Source: Streptomyces populi
GTDB taxonomy: Bacteria > Actinomycetota > Actinomycetes > Streptomycetales > Streptomycetaceae
Length of the DNA stretch: 32,340 bases
Direction of reading: 5' to 3'
NCBI RefSeq assembly: GCF_002911015.1
Contig: NZ_KZ626933.1
Span: 1-32,340, forward strand
This document shows positions 17,578 through 25,074 of the stretch, one piece after another. A program made the translations under genes and the position numbers. Numbering within the stretch: position 1 is the stretch's first letter; every line of letters starts with the position of its first letter. The notes under the pieces are model-generated. The model saw only the letters and a list, made by a program, of their open reading frames with translations, was not told where the DNA came from and made no database searches.

Positions 17578-18558
17578 TCATGGTTCCAGCACCACCTTCC
17601 CGATCGTGGCCCTGTCCTCCAGGGCCCGGTGCGCCGAGGCCGCCTCGGCGAGGGGGAAACGGGTCACGGCCGGGACGAGCCGCCCGGCCGCCGCCTCGGC
17701 CAGGGCCCGCAGTTCCAGGGTCCGCACGGGGTCGGGTCCGCCCGCCCTGCGCATCATCACGGGGCCGAGCACCCGCTCGGACACCCCTTCCACGAGGTAC
17801 GGGGAGCCGTCGCGCACGCCCGCCCCGGACCAGCCGAAGACGATGTGCCGGCCGCCGGGGCCGAGCAGTCCGACGGCCTCCCGGGCCACGTCGCCGCCGA
17901 CGCCGTCGAGCACGACGGTCGCCGCCCGGCCGCCGAGGTGCGCGCGGACCTTCTCCGGCCAGCCGGGATCGGTGTAGTCGACGGCCGGATCGGCGCCGTT
18001 CGCGCGGGCCCGCGCCACCTTCTCCGGGCCGCCCGCCAGGCCCACCACGGTCGCGCCCACGTTGCGCGCGTACTGCACGAGGAGCGTGCCGATGCCTCCC
18101 GCGGCCGCGGGTACGACGACCACGGAGGAGGGGCCGAGGTCGGCGAACTGCACGATCCCCATGGCCGTACGGCCCGTCCCGATCATGGCGACGGCCTGGG
18201 CGAAGTCGAGGTTCCCGGGGATCTCGTGGAGCCGCTCGACGTCCGTGACGGCCAGCTCGGCGTAGCCGCCGGGGGCGAAACCGATGTGGGCGACGACGCG
18301 TCTGCCGAGCCAGAGCCCGGCGACGCCCTCGCCGAGGGACTCGACGGTCCCGGCGACCTCACGGCCGGGGACGGTCGGCAGGACGGGCAGGGGCGCCGGA
18401 CCGCCCGTCACGCCCTCGCGCAGGGCGGTGTCCAGGAGATGGACCCCCGCGGCGGCCACGGCGATCCGGACCTGGCCGGGGCCCGGTTCGGGGTCCTCGG
18501 TCCGCTCGTGGACGAGGTTCTCGGCGGGACCGAAGGCGTGCAGACGGATCGCGTGCAT
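17578..18558 (-). CDS. NADPH:quinone oxidoreductase-like zinc-type dehydrogenase
   Basis: A 326-residue cytoplasmic MDR-superfamily reductase. The N-terminal GroES-like domain starts MHAIRLHAFGPAENL and contains PGREVAGTVESLGEGV. The Rossmann domain carries VVVPAAAGGIGTLLVQYARNVGATVVGLAGG, the AxxGGxG NADPH motif of quinone and crotonyl-CoA-type reductases. Catalytic-zinc cysteines are not evident, as expected for this subgroup. The ATG at 18558 follows GAGGAG by about 6 bases and is preferred over an open frame extending to 18660 through a short tandem repeat. The stop overlaps a possible MFS start (ATGA at 17578-17581), so reductase and exporter are probably co-transcribed, perhaps handling a quinone-like toxin. 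Confidence 0.88.
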   Translation of the reverse strand: MHAIRLHAFGPAENLVHERTEDPEPGPGQVRIAVAAAGVHLLDTALREGVTGGPAPLPVLPTVPGREVAGTVESLGEGVAGLWLGRRVVAHIGFAPGGYAELAVTDVERLHEIPGNLDFAQAVAMIGTGRTAMGIVQFADLGPSSVVVVPAAAGGIGTLLVQYARNVGATVVGLAGGPEKVARARANGADPAVDYTDPGWPEKVRAHLGGRAATVVLDGVGGDVAREAVGLLGPGGRHIVFGWSGAGVRDGSPYLVEGVSERVLGPVMMRRAGGPDPVRTLELRALAEAAAGRLVPAVTRFPLAEAASAHRALEDRATIGKVVLEP

Positions 18559-18572
18559 CGGGGACTCCTCGG

Positions 18573-18626
18573 GGTCGGTGAGGTCGGTGAGGTCGGTGAG
18601 GTCGGTGAGACCGGTGAGACCGGCAT
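18573..18626. repeat. 9-bp tandem repeat in the oxidoreductase leader
   Basis: Four exact GGTCGGTGA units (18573-18608) and two degenerate units (to 18626) begin 14 bases upstream of the oxidoreductase start codon. The period is a multiple of three, so the minus-strand frame reads LTD repeatedly, but the ribosome site favours the start after the array. Confidence 0.85.
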
Positions 18627-18838
18627 GGACGGCGAGACCGGTGGAACATCCACTCTTCAACCTCGAGTTCGCTTGAGGTCAAGGCGCTCCCGGGCACACG
18701 GGCCGGTGCCAGGGCCTCTGCCGCGCGGGCCCGCGACGCCTTCCCGTGCACAGGGCGAGACACGGGCCGGGAAGGTGGGATGGGGGGTGTTCCCGGGGGC
18801 CGGCACCGGTTGTCGGTGGGGGCGGGCAGGATGGGGGC

Positions 18839-19561
18839 ATGGCGAGGAGAGTGGCGGGCGGACGCGGCGGGACGGGTGTGAAGGCGCCGGGTGCCGGGGT
18901 GAAGGCGGCACGGCGGCCGGAGCTGCGGCTGCCTCCGCTGGAGCCGTACGACGGCGCGGGGCTGGAGCCGGACGGCGACTACGACGGCCTGGAGTTCCGG
19001 GAGGCGGACTTCGCCGGACAGGACGGCGGGGGAGCCCGCTTCATGGACTGCGCGCTGACGGGCTGCGCGCTGGACGAGACCCGGCTGCGTCACGCGCGCG
19101 TGCTGGACTCGGTCCTCACCGGCGTCCGGGGCGTCGGCACCGATCTCGCCGAGTCGACGCTGCGCGACGTCGAGCTGGTCGACGCCCGCCTCGGCGGGGT
19201 GCAGCTGCACGGTTCCGTCCTGGAGCGGGTGGTCGTGCGCGGCGGGAAGATCGACTACCTGAATCTGCGCAAGGCGCGGCTCAAGGACGTCGTCTTCGAG
19301 GGCTGCGTCCTGGTCGAGCCGGACTTCGGGGGCGCCCGCCTGGAGCGGGTGGAGTTCGTGGACTGCGTCCTGAAGGGAGCGGACCTCACCGAGGCCACCC
19401 TCGTGGACGTGGACCTGCGCGCGGCGGCGGAGCTGGACATCGCCCGGGGCGTGGAGCGGCTCGCGGGCGCGGTCATCAGCACCCACCAGCTCCTGGACCT
19501 GGCACCGGTGCTGGCGGCCGCGCTGGGGGTACGGGTGGACGGCGGCGCGGAAGGGGCCTGA
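18839..19561 (+). CDS. Pentapeptide-repeat protein
   Basis: A 240-residue protein whose region from about 50 to 210 is built of A(D/N)LXX-like pentapeptides. Examples are FREADFAGQDGGGARF, CALDETRLRHARVLDSVL, LAESTLRDVELVDARLGGVQL, YLNLRKARLKDVVFEGCVL and LKGADLTEATLVDVDL. Such proteins form a right-handed quadrilateral beta-helix. Some mimic DNA and protect gyrase, but most have unknown roles. The first 30 residues are basic and disordered. The C-terminus (GAVISTHQLLDLAPVLAAALGVRV) is helical, the usual cap in this actinobacterial group. The ATG at 18839 follows GATGGGGGC. Neighbours are unrelated. Confidence 0.88.
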   Translation: MARRVAGGRGGTGVKAPGAGVKAARRPELRLPPLEPYDGAGLEPDGDYDGLEFREADFAGQDGGGARFMDCALTGCALDETRLRHARVLDSVLTGVRGVGTDLAESTLRDVELVDARLGGVQLHGSVLERVVVRGGKIDYLNLRKARLKDVVFEGCVLVEPDFGGARLERVEFVDCVLKGADLTEATLVDVDLRAAAELDIARGVERLAGAVISTHQLLDLAPVLAAALGVRVDGGAEGA

Positions 19562-19647
19562 GCCCCGCCCGCCCTCAAGCCACGCACGGCCGGGTCACGC
19601 GCGGTCGGGTCACGCGCGGGGAGGCGGCCGTCCGGTCGGCCGCCCCC

Positions 19648-20148
19648 TCAGGAGACGCGGGGGAAGCGGGCCTGAAGCGTCCAGATCGCCGGGTTCTCGC
19701 CCAGGTCCTCGTGCAGGTCGATGAGGTCCGCGAGCAGGTCGTGCAGGAAGTCACGGGCCTCGCGGCGCAGCTCGGTGTGGGAGAAGGTCAGCGGCTCCTC
19801 GTCGCCCGGCATCCAGTCGGCCTCGATGTCCACCCAGCCGAAGCGGCGCTCGAAGAGCATGCGGTCGGTCGACTCGGTGAAGTCGAGTTCCGCCTGCTGG
19901 GGACGGGAGGCCCGGCTGCCGAGCGGGTCGCGGTCGAGCTGCTCCACGATGTCGCACAGCGCCCACGCGAAGTCGAGCACCGGCACCCAGCCCCAGCCGG
20001 TGGACACCTCGCGGTCCGTCTTCGTGTCGGCGAGGTAGACGTCGCCGCAGAACAGGTCGTGCCGCAGCGAGCGGACGTCCGCGCGGCGGTAGTCGGTCTG
20101 CGGGGGGTCGGGGAAGCGGTTGGAGAGGGCGTAGCCGATGTCGAGCAC
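19648..20148 (-). CDS. Conserved protein of unknown function
   Basis: I do not recognise a family. The 166-residue product is acidic and soluble, with no signal peptide or membrane segment. It begins MLDIGYALSNRFPDPPQTDYRRADVRSLRHDL and has tryptophan-rich patches (GWGWVPVLDFAWAL, FGWVDIEADW). It ends with a helical acidic segment ARDFLHDLLADLIDLHEDL. The only start in the frame is a GTG at 20148, 12 bases after a stop, without a ribosome site, so leaderless initiation is possible. Codon use matches neighbouring genes, which supports a real gene. It is divergent from the M1 peptidase gene across about 200 bases holding no other feature I can name. Confidence 0.75.
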   Translation of the reverse strand: MLDIGYALSNRFPDPPQTDYRRADVRSLRHDLFCGDVYLADTKTDREVSTGWGWVPVLDFAWALCDIVEQLDRDPLGSRASRPQQAELDFTESTDRMLFERRFGWVDIEADWMPGDEEPLTFSHTELRREARDFLHDLLADLIDLHEDLGENPAIWTLQARFPRVS

Positions 20149-20352
20149 GAGGTGATGGTGTCACGCCGGGGGCGTCCGCCCCCCGACCGGCCGCAGGAGG
20201 CGGTTCCGGGCCGGACGGAGGGCGCCCCGGCAGCGGTTTTTGGCCGCGGCGGGGGCGCCGGGGCGGTGGTTTCCGGCCGTACCAGGGGCTTCGGGCCCGC
20301 GGGTGGCCACCGCGTGCCGCGGGCGGGAGAACGGCGGCCTAGGATCACGGAT

Positions 20353-21762
20353 GTGCCCCGATCTTCCGTCACCGTCCCCTTTGCCCTGGCCCTCGCGCTG
20401 GTCGCCGGGCTCACGGCCTGCGGCGGGGACGACGTGCACGGGAAGCCCGGCGCGGCCGGTGTCGGCGACCCGTACTTCCCGAAGATGGGCAACGGCGGGT
20501 ACGACGTCACGCACTACGGACTCACCCTCTCCTACGACCCCCGGGGCAAGCGGCTGACGGGAACCGCCGAGATCACCGCGCGGGCGACGCAGGACCTCAG
20601 CGCCTTCCACCTCGACCTGCTGGGGATGCGCGTCTCCGGCGTCACCGTCGAGGGCCGCGAGGCCGGCTGGAGCCGGGCGGGCCAGGAACTGACCGTGCGC
20701 CCGCACGACGACCTCGACAAGGGGGAGACGTTCAGCGCGACCGTCCGCTACTCCGGGACCCCCCGGACGATCACCGACGCCGACGGCTCCGAGGAGGGCT
20801 GGCTGCGCACGGCCGACGGCGCCCTCGGCCTCGGGGAGCCCACGGGGTCGATGGCCTGGTTCCCCGGCGACCACCACCCCTCCGACAAGGCGACGTACGA
20901 CGTCAGGATCACCGTCCCGAAGGGCCTCCAGGCCGTCTCCAACGGCGAGTTGACGAGCGAGGAGACCAGGAACGGGCGCACGACGTACGCCTGGCACACC
21001 CCCCAGCCGATGGCGAGCTATGTGGCGACGCTCGCGATCGGCCGGTACGACGTCACCCGCTCGACGGCGAAGAACGGACTCCCGGTCTACGTGGCGGTGG
21101 ACCCGACCCAGAAGCAGGCGAGCAAGAAGGTGCTGGGGCAGCTCCCCGAGGTCGTGGACTGGGAGCAGTACAACTTCGGCCCGTACCCCTTCTCCTCCAC
21201 CGGGGCGATCGTGGACCGCCCCGACGACGCGGGCTACGCCCTGGAGACCCAGACCCGCCCCGTCTTCCCCGGCGCTCCCGGCACCGTGATCCTGGTCCAC
21301 GAACTGGCCCACCAGTGGTTCGGCGACTCGGTCACCCCGAAGTCCTGGCGGGACATGTGGCTCAACGAGGGCTTCGCCACCTACGCGGAGTGGCTGTGGA
21401 AGGAGGACCACGGCGGCGACTCGGCCGAGGAGATCTTCGACGCCCTCTACAAGGGCGACTACTACGAACCCGTCGACAGCGACGAGATCTGGGCCTTCCC
21501 GCCCGCCGATCCGCCCGGTCCCGCGCAGATCTCCGACCCGCCCGTCTACTACCGCGGCGCGATGGTCATCCACAAGATCCGCCAACTCGTGGGCGACGAC
21601 ACCTTCTACGACATCGTCCAGGGCTGGACCGCCACCCACCGCCACGCGAACGCGGACACGGCCGACTTCACCGCGTACGTCGAGAAGGCCGCGCCGGACA
21701 AGGACTTCAGCGGTATCTGGAAGGACTGGCTGTACGGGAAGGGCAGACCGGCCCACCCGTGA
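20353..21762 (+). CDS. M1-family metallopeptidase, lipoprotein
   Basis: A zinc aminopeptidase-type enzyme of 469 residues, tethered outside the membrane. The GTG start at 20353 follows AGGATCAC and gives a lipoprotein signal ending in the lipobox LTAC. An N-terminal beta domain (YDVTHYGLTLSYDP, with HLDLLGMRVSGVTVEG) precedes the catalytic site HELAH at 316-320 and Glu339 in NEGFATY, the HExxH-x18-E gluzincin pattern. VYYRGAMVIHKI supplies the transition-state Tyr. The GAMEN exopeptidase motif appears replaced by a GYALETQTRP segment. The protein lacks the large C-terminal ERAP1-like domain of PepN, as in other short secreted Streptomyces M1 members. It is followed by a terminator and is convergent with terD. 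Confidence 0.92.
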   Translation: MPRSSVTVPFALALALVAGLTACGGDDVHGKPGAAGVGDPYFPKMGNGGYDVTHYGLTLSYDPRGKRLTGTAEITARATQDLSAFHLDLLGMRVSGVTVEGREAGWSRAGQELTVRPHDDLDKGETFSATVRYSGTPRTITDADGSEEGWLRTADGALGLGEPTGSMAWFPGDHHPSDKATYDVRITVPKGLQAVSNGELTSEETRNGRTTYAWHTPQPMASYVATLAIGRYDVTRSTAKNGLPVYVAVDPTQKQASKKVLGQLPEVVDWEQYNFGPYPFSSTGAIVDRPDDAGYALETQTRPVFPGAPGTVILVHELAHQWFGDSVTPKSWRDMWLNEGFATYAEWLWKEDHGGDSAEEIFDALYKGDYYEPVDSDEIWAFPPADPPGPAQISDPPVYYRGAMVIHKIRQLVGDDTFYDIVQGWTATHRHANADTADFTAYVEKAAPDKDFSGIWKDWLYGKGRPAHP

Positions 21763-21776
21763 GCCGCGCACGAGAG

Positions 21777-21807
21777 GAGCCCCCGGCGAACCGAGGTCCG
21801 GGGGCTC
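21777..21807. terminator. Terminator between M1 peptidase and terD
   Basis: GAGCCCCCGG (21777-21786) and CCGGGGGCTC (21798-21807) form a 10-bp stem with an 11-base loop followed by TACTCGTC. It lies between two convergent genes and probably serves both. Confidence 0.8.
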
Positions 21808-21834
21808 TACTCGTCATGCGTGCGCGCCGGGCGG

Positions 21835-22410
21835 TCAGACGTTGACGCCGAAGTCCTGCGCGATGCCCACCAGGCCCGAGGCGTAACCCTGGCCGACCGC
21901 GCGGAACTTCCACTCCGCGCCGTTGCGGTAGAGCTCGCCGAAGACCATGGCGGTCTCGGTGGCCGCGTCCTCGGAGAGGTCGTAGCGGGCGATCTCGGCG
22001 CCGCCGGCCTGGTTCACGATGCGGATGTAGGCGTTGCGGACCTGGCCGAAGTTCTGCGAGCGGTTCTCCGCGTCGTAGATGGAGACCGGGAAGACGATCT
22101 TGTCGATGTCGGCCGGGAGACCGGCCAGGTTGACGTTGATGGCCTCGTCGTCGCCGGCGCCCTCACCCGTGCGGTTGTCACCGGTGTGGACGATGGTCTG
22201 GTCCGGGGTCTGCTTGTTGTTGAAGAACACGAAGTGGGCGTCCGAGTACACCTTGCCCTGGGTGTTGACCGCGATGGCCGAGGCGTCGAGGTCGAAGTCG
22301 GTGCCCGTGGTGGTGCGGACGTCCCAGCCGAGGCCCACGGTGACGGCGGTCAGGCCCGGAGCCTCCTTGGTGAGCGAGACGTTGCCACCCTTGGACAGGC
22401 TTACAGCCAT
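21835..22410 (-). CDS. terD: TerD-family stress protein
   Basis: A 191-residue Ca2+-binding TerD-domain protein, cytoplasmic or membrane-peripheral. The family takes its name from tellurite resistance, but in Streptomyces such genes are numerous and tied to calcium, stress and differentiation. The start MAVSLSKGGNVSLTKEAPGL, the acidic DFDLDAS at 38-44, GDNRTGEGAGDDE at 77-89 and the C-terminal VFGELYRNGAEWKFRAVGQGYASGL are diagnostic. The acidic clusters are the calcium ligands. The ATG at 22410 is preceded by GAAGGGA. It stands alone, with no terABC or other ter genes in the window, so a role in general stress rather than a complete ter operon is likely. A 7-bp hairpin (22442-22462) lies in its leader. 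Confidence 0.95.
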   Translation of the reverse strand: MAVSLSKGGNVSLTKEAPGLTAVTVGLGWDVRTTTGTDFDLDASAIAVNTQGKVYSDAHFVFFNNKQTPDQTIVHTGDNRTGEGAGDDEAINVNLAGLPADIDKIVFPVSIYDAENRSQNFGQVRNAYIRIVNQAGGAEIARYDLSEDAATETAMVFGELYRNGAEWKFRAVGQGYASGLVGIAQDFGVNV

Positions 22411-22603
22411 TGTTGGGAGTCCCTTCCCTCGTGACGTACGGGCTTCGTACCGGTGACGAAGCTACCGTCACCCCTATGAACGCCAAGGGGGGTACTCGAG
22501 GTTCCGCCTGTCTTTACCATTTTTACCCGGACTCCCCTTCTTCACCCCGACAGACGCCGAAAAACGGGTGACGCGAACCGGTCGTGCACGCGACCATGAA
22601 CAC

Positions 22604-23032
22604 ATGTCCGGTCCCTATGTCATCCGCGGCTCCGTCTCCCTGCCCGAGGCCGAGCTCATGTGGCGTTTCTCGCGCTCCGGCGGTCCGGGCGGACAGCACG
22701 TGAACACCAGCGACTCGCAGGTCGAACTCCGCTTCGACCTCGCGAACACCGAGGCGCTGCCGCCCGTGTGGAAGGACCGCGCCCTCGAGAAGCTGGCGGG
22801 ACGGCTCGTCGACGGGGTCATCAGCGTCCGGTCCTCCGAGCACCGCTCCCAGTGGCGCAACCGCGAGACGGCGGCCGTGCGGCTCGCCTCCCTGCTCGCC
22901 GAGGCCACCGCGCCGCCGCCCAGACCGCGCCGCCCCACCCGCATCCCCCGGGGCATCAACGAACGCCGGCTGCGCGAGAAGAAGGCCCGCTCCGAGACCA
23001 AGCGCGGCCGCACGGGCCGCGACTGGGGCTAG
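22604..23032 (+). CDS. arfB: Peptidyl-tRNA hydrolase ArfB (ribosome rescue)
   Basis: A class I release-factor-like hydrolase that enters stalled non-stop ribosomes and cleaves the peptidyl-tRNA. The 142-residue protein has the catalytic GGQ at 29-31 within SRSGGPGGQHVNTSDSQVELRF, followed by a helical domain (ALEKLAGRLVDGVISVRSSEHRSQ). A Lys/Arg-rich tail (RRLREKKARSETKRGRTGRDWG) is expected to lie in the empty mRNA channel. The length agrees with ArfB/YaeJ and lacks the codon-reading domains of RF1/RF2. The ATG at 22604 is chosen by family length; a GTG at 22568 is in frame. Unusually, the TAG stop at 23030-23032 overlaps the first two bases of a MITE-like inverted repeat. Confidence 0.92.
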   Translation: MSGPYVIRGSVSLPEAELMWRFSRSGGPGGQHVNTSDSQVELRFDLANTEALPPVWKDRALEKLAGRLVDGVISVRSSEHRSQWRNRETAAVRLASLLAEATAPPPRPRRPTRIPRGINERRLREKKARSETKRGRTGRDWG

Positions 23033-23116
23033 GGCCTGTCCGGCGGATCATGCCGGAGACGCGGGGTCTGTTCAGCACCGTAAGTTTCCTCTGACCTGAT
23101 CCGCCGGACAGGCCCT
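23031..23116. mobile_element. MITE-like 86-bp element with 20-bp perfect terminal inverted repeats
   Basis: 23031-23050 and 23097-23116 are exact inverted 20-mers around a 46-base, less GC-rich centre with no coding capacity. This looks like a miniature inverted-repeat element more than a plain terminator because the loop is long and the arms begin abruptly at the arfB stop codon. The left end resembles 4255-4281. No clear target duplication is seen. It may also terminate arfB transcription. Confidence 0.6.
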
Positions 23117-23242
23117 GGTCCCTTCCATGAAGGGGCGCCCCGCCAGGGCTACTTGGTGAGGCCTGGCGGCGGAGGGTCCGGCGGGGCCGCGCGGGTACGA
23201 TCGCGCCATCGTCCTTACATGTACACATAAAGGAATGGCCCG

Positions 23243-23650
23243 ATGAAGCACCTCAAGGCCCTGCGGAGCGGTGTGCTGGGCGCCGCGGCCGTGGCCGTCC
23301 TGGCCGCCGGCACCACCACGGTCCAGGCCGACCCCGGCAACCCGACCGTCGGCTACGGCTACCCCAACTACGCGCGCCAGGTCGCCTGCGTGCAGTTCTT
23401 CGTGAACTGGTACACCGGCATGCGCATCGCCGTGGACGGCAAGTTCGGCCCCCAGACGCAGCTCGGGGTCAAGCGCCTCCAGGAGATCTCCAACCGCACC
23501 TGGGCCACCAAGGAACTCGTCGTCGACGGGGTCTTCGGCCCGGGCACCGGCCAGGTCGTCCTGGTCCACGCGAAGAACGACCGCGGGATGGACCAGTACC
23601 AGGCCGCGAGCTGTAGCCACGACCTGCCGTCCTACAGCGGGGTCTACTGA
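23243..23650 (+). CDS. Small secreted peptidoglycan-binding-like protein
   Basis: A 135-residue exported protein. The signal peptide (basic MKHLKALRSG, hydrophobic core, cut after VQA near residue 29) is followed by one compact domain. That domain, ARQVACVQFFVNWYTGMRIAVDGKFGPQTQLGVKRLQ then VVDGVFGPGTG, carries the D-G-x-F-G-P-x-T pattern of PG_binding_1 domains. Two cysteines (VACVQ and ASCSHD) may form a disulfide. The ATG at 23243 has AAAGGAA 8-9 bases upstream. The protein has no catalytic domain, so it probably binds cell wall or acts as a secreted wall-associated factor. It lies just after the MITE-like element. Confidence 0.85.
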   Translation: MKHLKALRSGVLGAAAVAVLAAGTTTVQADPGNPTVGYGYPNYARQVACVQFFVNWYTGMRIAVDGKFGPQTQLGVKRLQEISNRTWATKELVVDGVFGPGTGQVVLVHAKNDRGMDQYQAASCSHDLPSYSGVY

Positions 23651-24084
23651 CCCGGCTCCGCCCGGACGCGTTGCGATCGCGCAGGGTCCGCGGGGGAGGG
23701 GCCGCCGGAGCCGACGGCCGGGCGGCAGGGGCGGACGCCCGGTCCGGCGCCCGGTCCGGCGCCGGTCCCGTCGGCGGCACCGCCCCCGGATGCCGCGGCC
23801 CGCGCGGAGCGGGGCGTGACGGCCGGCGCCGTCACCGCGGTGTCCGTCGCGAGCGGCTTCGCGCACCCGGCCCGGACCGCGCGGCCCGCCCCGCGGACGG
23901 CGTCGCGGGTGTCGTCGTGGTCGCCGGGGGTCGCCCGGCCGGTGTTCTCGTCTTCACGGTCGTACACGGCGGGAGCGCGGTGACCGGCGCCGTCGGCGTC
24001 CCGGAGCGGCCGGCCGGTCCCGGCGTCACCGTCCCGGACGGCCGCTCCCGTCCCCGGCCTGTCCGGCGCCGCGCCGCGGCCGCC
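23651..24084. other. 434-base gap without a recognisable gene
   Basis: Very GC-rich sequence with short direct repeats of a GCCCGGTCCGGC-like unit around 23738-23766. A 107-codon minus-strand frame (GTG at 23967, stop at 23644) exists, but it lacks a ribosome site and its composition resembles random Ala/Gly/Pro/Arg translation. I see no RNA gene. Confidence 0.6.
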
Positions 24085-24648
24085 TCAGCCCAGCTGCCGG
24101 TAGCGGCCCTTGAAGTACGTCAGGGGCCCGCCGTCCCCGCCCGGCACCCGGGCCGTCAGCACGCGGCCGATGACGAGGGTGTGGTCCCCCGCGGTGATCC
24201 GCTGTTCGGTGCTGCACTCCAGGGTGGCCAGGGCGCCGCCCACCAGGAGCGCCCCGGACGCCTCGCCGCGGACGCGGGGGATGTCCTCGAAGAGGAGCCG
24301 GTCGCTGATGCGGCCCTTCATGGAGAAGCGGCCGGCGATGTGGCGCTGGCTCTCCGCGAGCACGGAGACGCCCCACAGCGGCTGCTCGTCGAGCAGGTCG
24401 TCCATCCGGGACCCCTCGCGCAGGCTGACCAGGACGAGCGGCGGGTTCAGGGAGACGGACACGAACGAGGTCGCGGTCATGCCGACGTCCTCGCCGCGCG
24501 GCCCGTCCGGGGCCAGCGCGGGCTCGTGCGCGGTCACCAGGACCACGCCCGCGGCCAGCCGGGTCATGGCGGCGCGGAACTCGTCGTTGCTCACCCCCTC
24601 AGCATGCACGGACGGGGTGGCGGGAAGGGCGGAGGGAGTCGTGAGCAC
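24085..24648 (-). CDS. Flavin reductase-like FMN-binding protein
   Basis: A 187-residue protein of the flavin-reductase-like split-barrel family. Members reduce FMN or FAD with NAD(P)H for partner monooxygenases or bind FMN themselves. Diagnostic segments are FRAAMTRLAAGVVLVTAHEP, GMTATSFVSVSLNPPLVLVSL (the flavin-contact region), LWGVSVLAESQRHIAGRFS, and GDHTLVIGRV near the C-terminus. The GTG at 24648 gives the longest product. An internal GTG (VSNDEFRAAM) next to GAGGG is an alternative start about 19 residues in. No monooxygenase gene is adjacent, so the partner is unknown. It is divergent from cdgB across 426 bases. Confidence 0.85.
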   Translation of the reverse strand: MLTTPSALPATPSVHAEGVSNDEFRAAMTRLAAGVVLVTAHEPALAPDGPRGEDVGMTATSFVSVSLNPPLVLVSLREGSRMDDLLDEQPLWGVSVLAESQRHIAGRFSMKGRISDRLLFEDIPRVRGEASGALLVGGALATLECSTEQRITAGDHTLVIGRVLTARVPGGDGGPLTYFKGRYRQLG

Positions 24649-24799
24649 GCCGAAACGCTAGTCTCCGCACCGGGGGCGCCACATCGGACCTCGGCCCGAA
24701 CCGGGACCTAGGTCCGGGGGCGGAGAGGGGCGGCCGTACCCTCGTCCGTACTCGTTCGACGGTCACAGAAGTGCACAGGTTCCTCACAGCCGTCGAATA

Positions 24800-24818
24800 A
24801 TGCGTTCGGCAAACGCAT
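24800..24818. promoter_or_regulatory. 19-bp palindrome upstream of cdgB
   Basis: ATGCGTTcggcaAACGCAT has 7-bp perfect arms and a 5-base spacer, in the divergent gap between the flavin reductase and cdgB. It looks like an operator for an unidentified dimeric regulator. Confidence 0.45.
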
Positions 24819-24857
24819 ACTGAAATGCAGAAACTCCACTCCATTGTTCAGGTTTCG

Positions 24858-24875
24858 CTGTGACTTGAGTCACAG
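24858..24875. promoter_or_regulatory. Crp-like binding site upstream of cdgB
   Basis: CTGTGACTTGAGTCACAG is an 18-bp palindrome with 8-bp arms. It contains TGTGA-N6-TCACA and also fits the GTG-N6-GNCAC pattern I recall for Streptomyces Crp. It lies about 200 bases before the cdgB ATG. Binding is inferred from sequence only. Confidence 0.6.
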
Positions 24876-24889
24876 GAGCCATATTTTGT

Positions 24890-24902
24890 TGACCCTGTGT
24901 AC
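24890..24902. promoter_or_regulatory. BldD-like box upstream of cdgB
   Basis: TGACCCTGTGTAC matches TNACNCWGNGTNA at all but the last position. From memory, cdgB is a known BldD target in S. coelicolor, which fits. It lies 172 bases before the cdgB ATG in a long leader. Confidence 0.6.
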
Positions 24903-25074
24903 CGAGTGGGGAGCGCGCTGTGATTCAGTGGCGGAGGCGTTACACGGGGGAAGCTACCAACCAGTACGGCGTGAAGGGGTTCGCGGGGGACGCCGAACAG
25001 TCAGCACGGAACCGAAAGCACCCAGTACGCCGAGAGAACCCTGGAGTTGCTGCGAGGTCTCGAGGGGAGGGCGA

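Noticed and set aside
17512..21762. 1416-codon open frame on + spanning the oxidoreductase, pentapeptide and M1 genes
   Set aside because: Only its last 469 codons, from the GTG at 20353, are real; the rest is antisense or out of frame to supported genes.
23644..23967. 107-codon minus-strand ORF
   Set aside because: It has no ribosome site or recognisable features, and its composition matches random translation of GC-rich DNA.
24844..25074. N-terminal extension of CdgB
   Set aside because: The frame is open, but it contains the BldD- and Crp-like sites and lacks domain similarity. The ATG at 25075 has a strong ribosome site.
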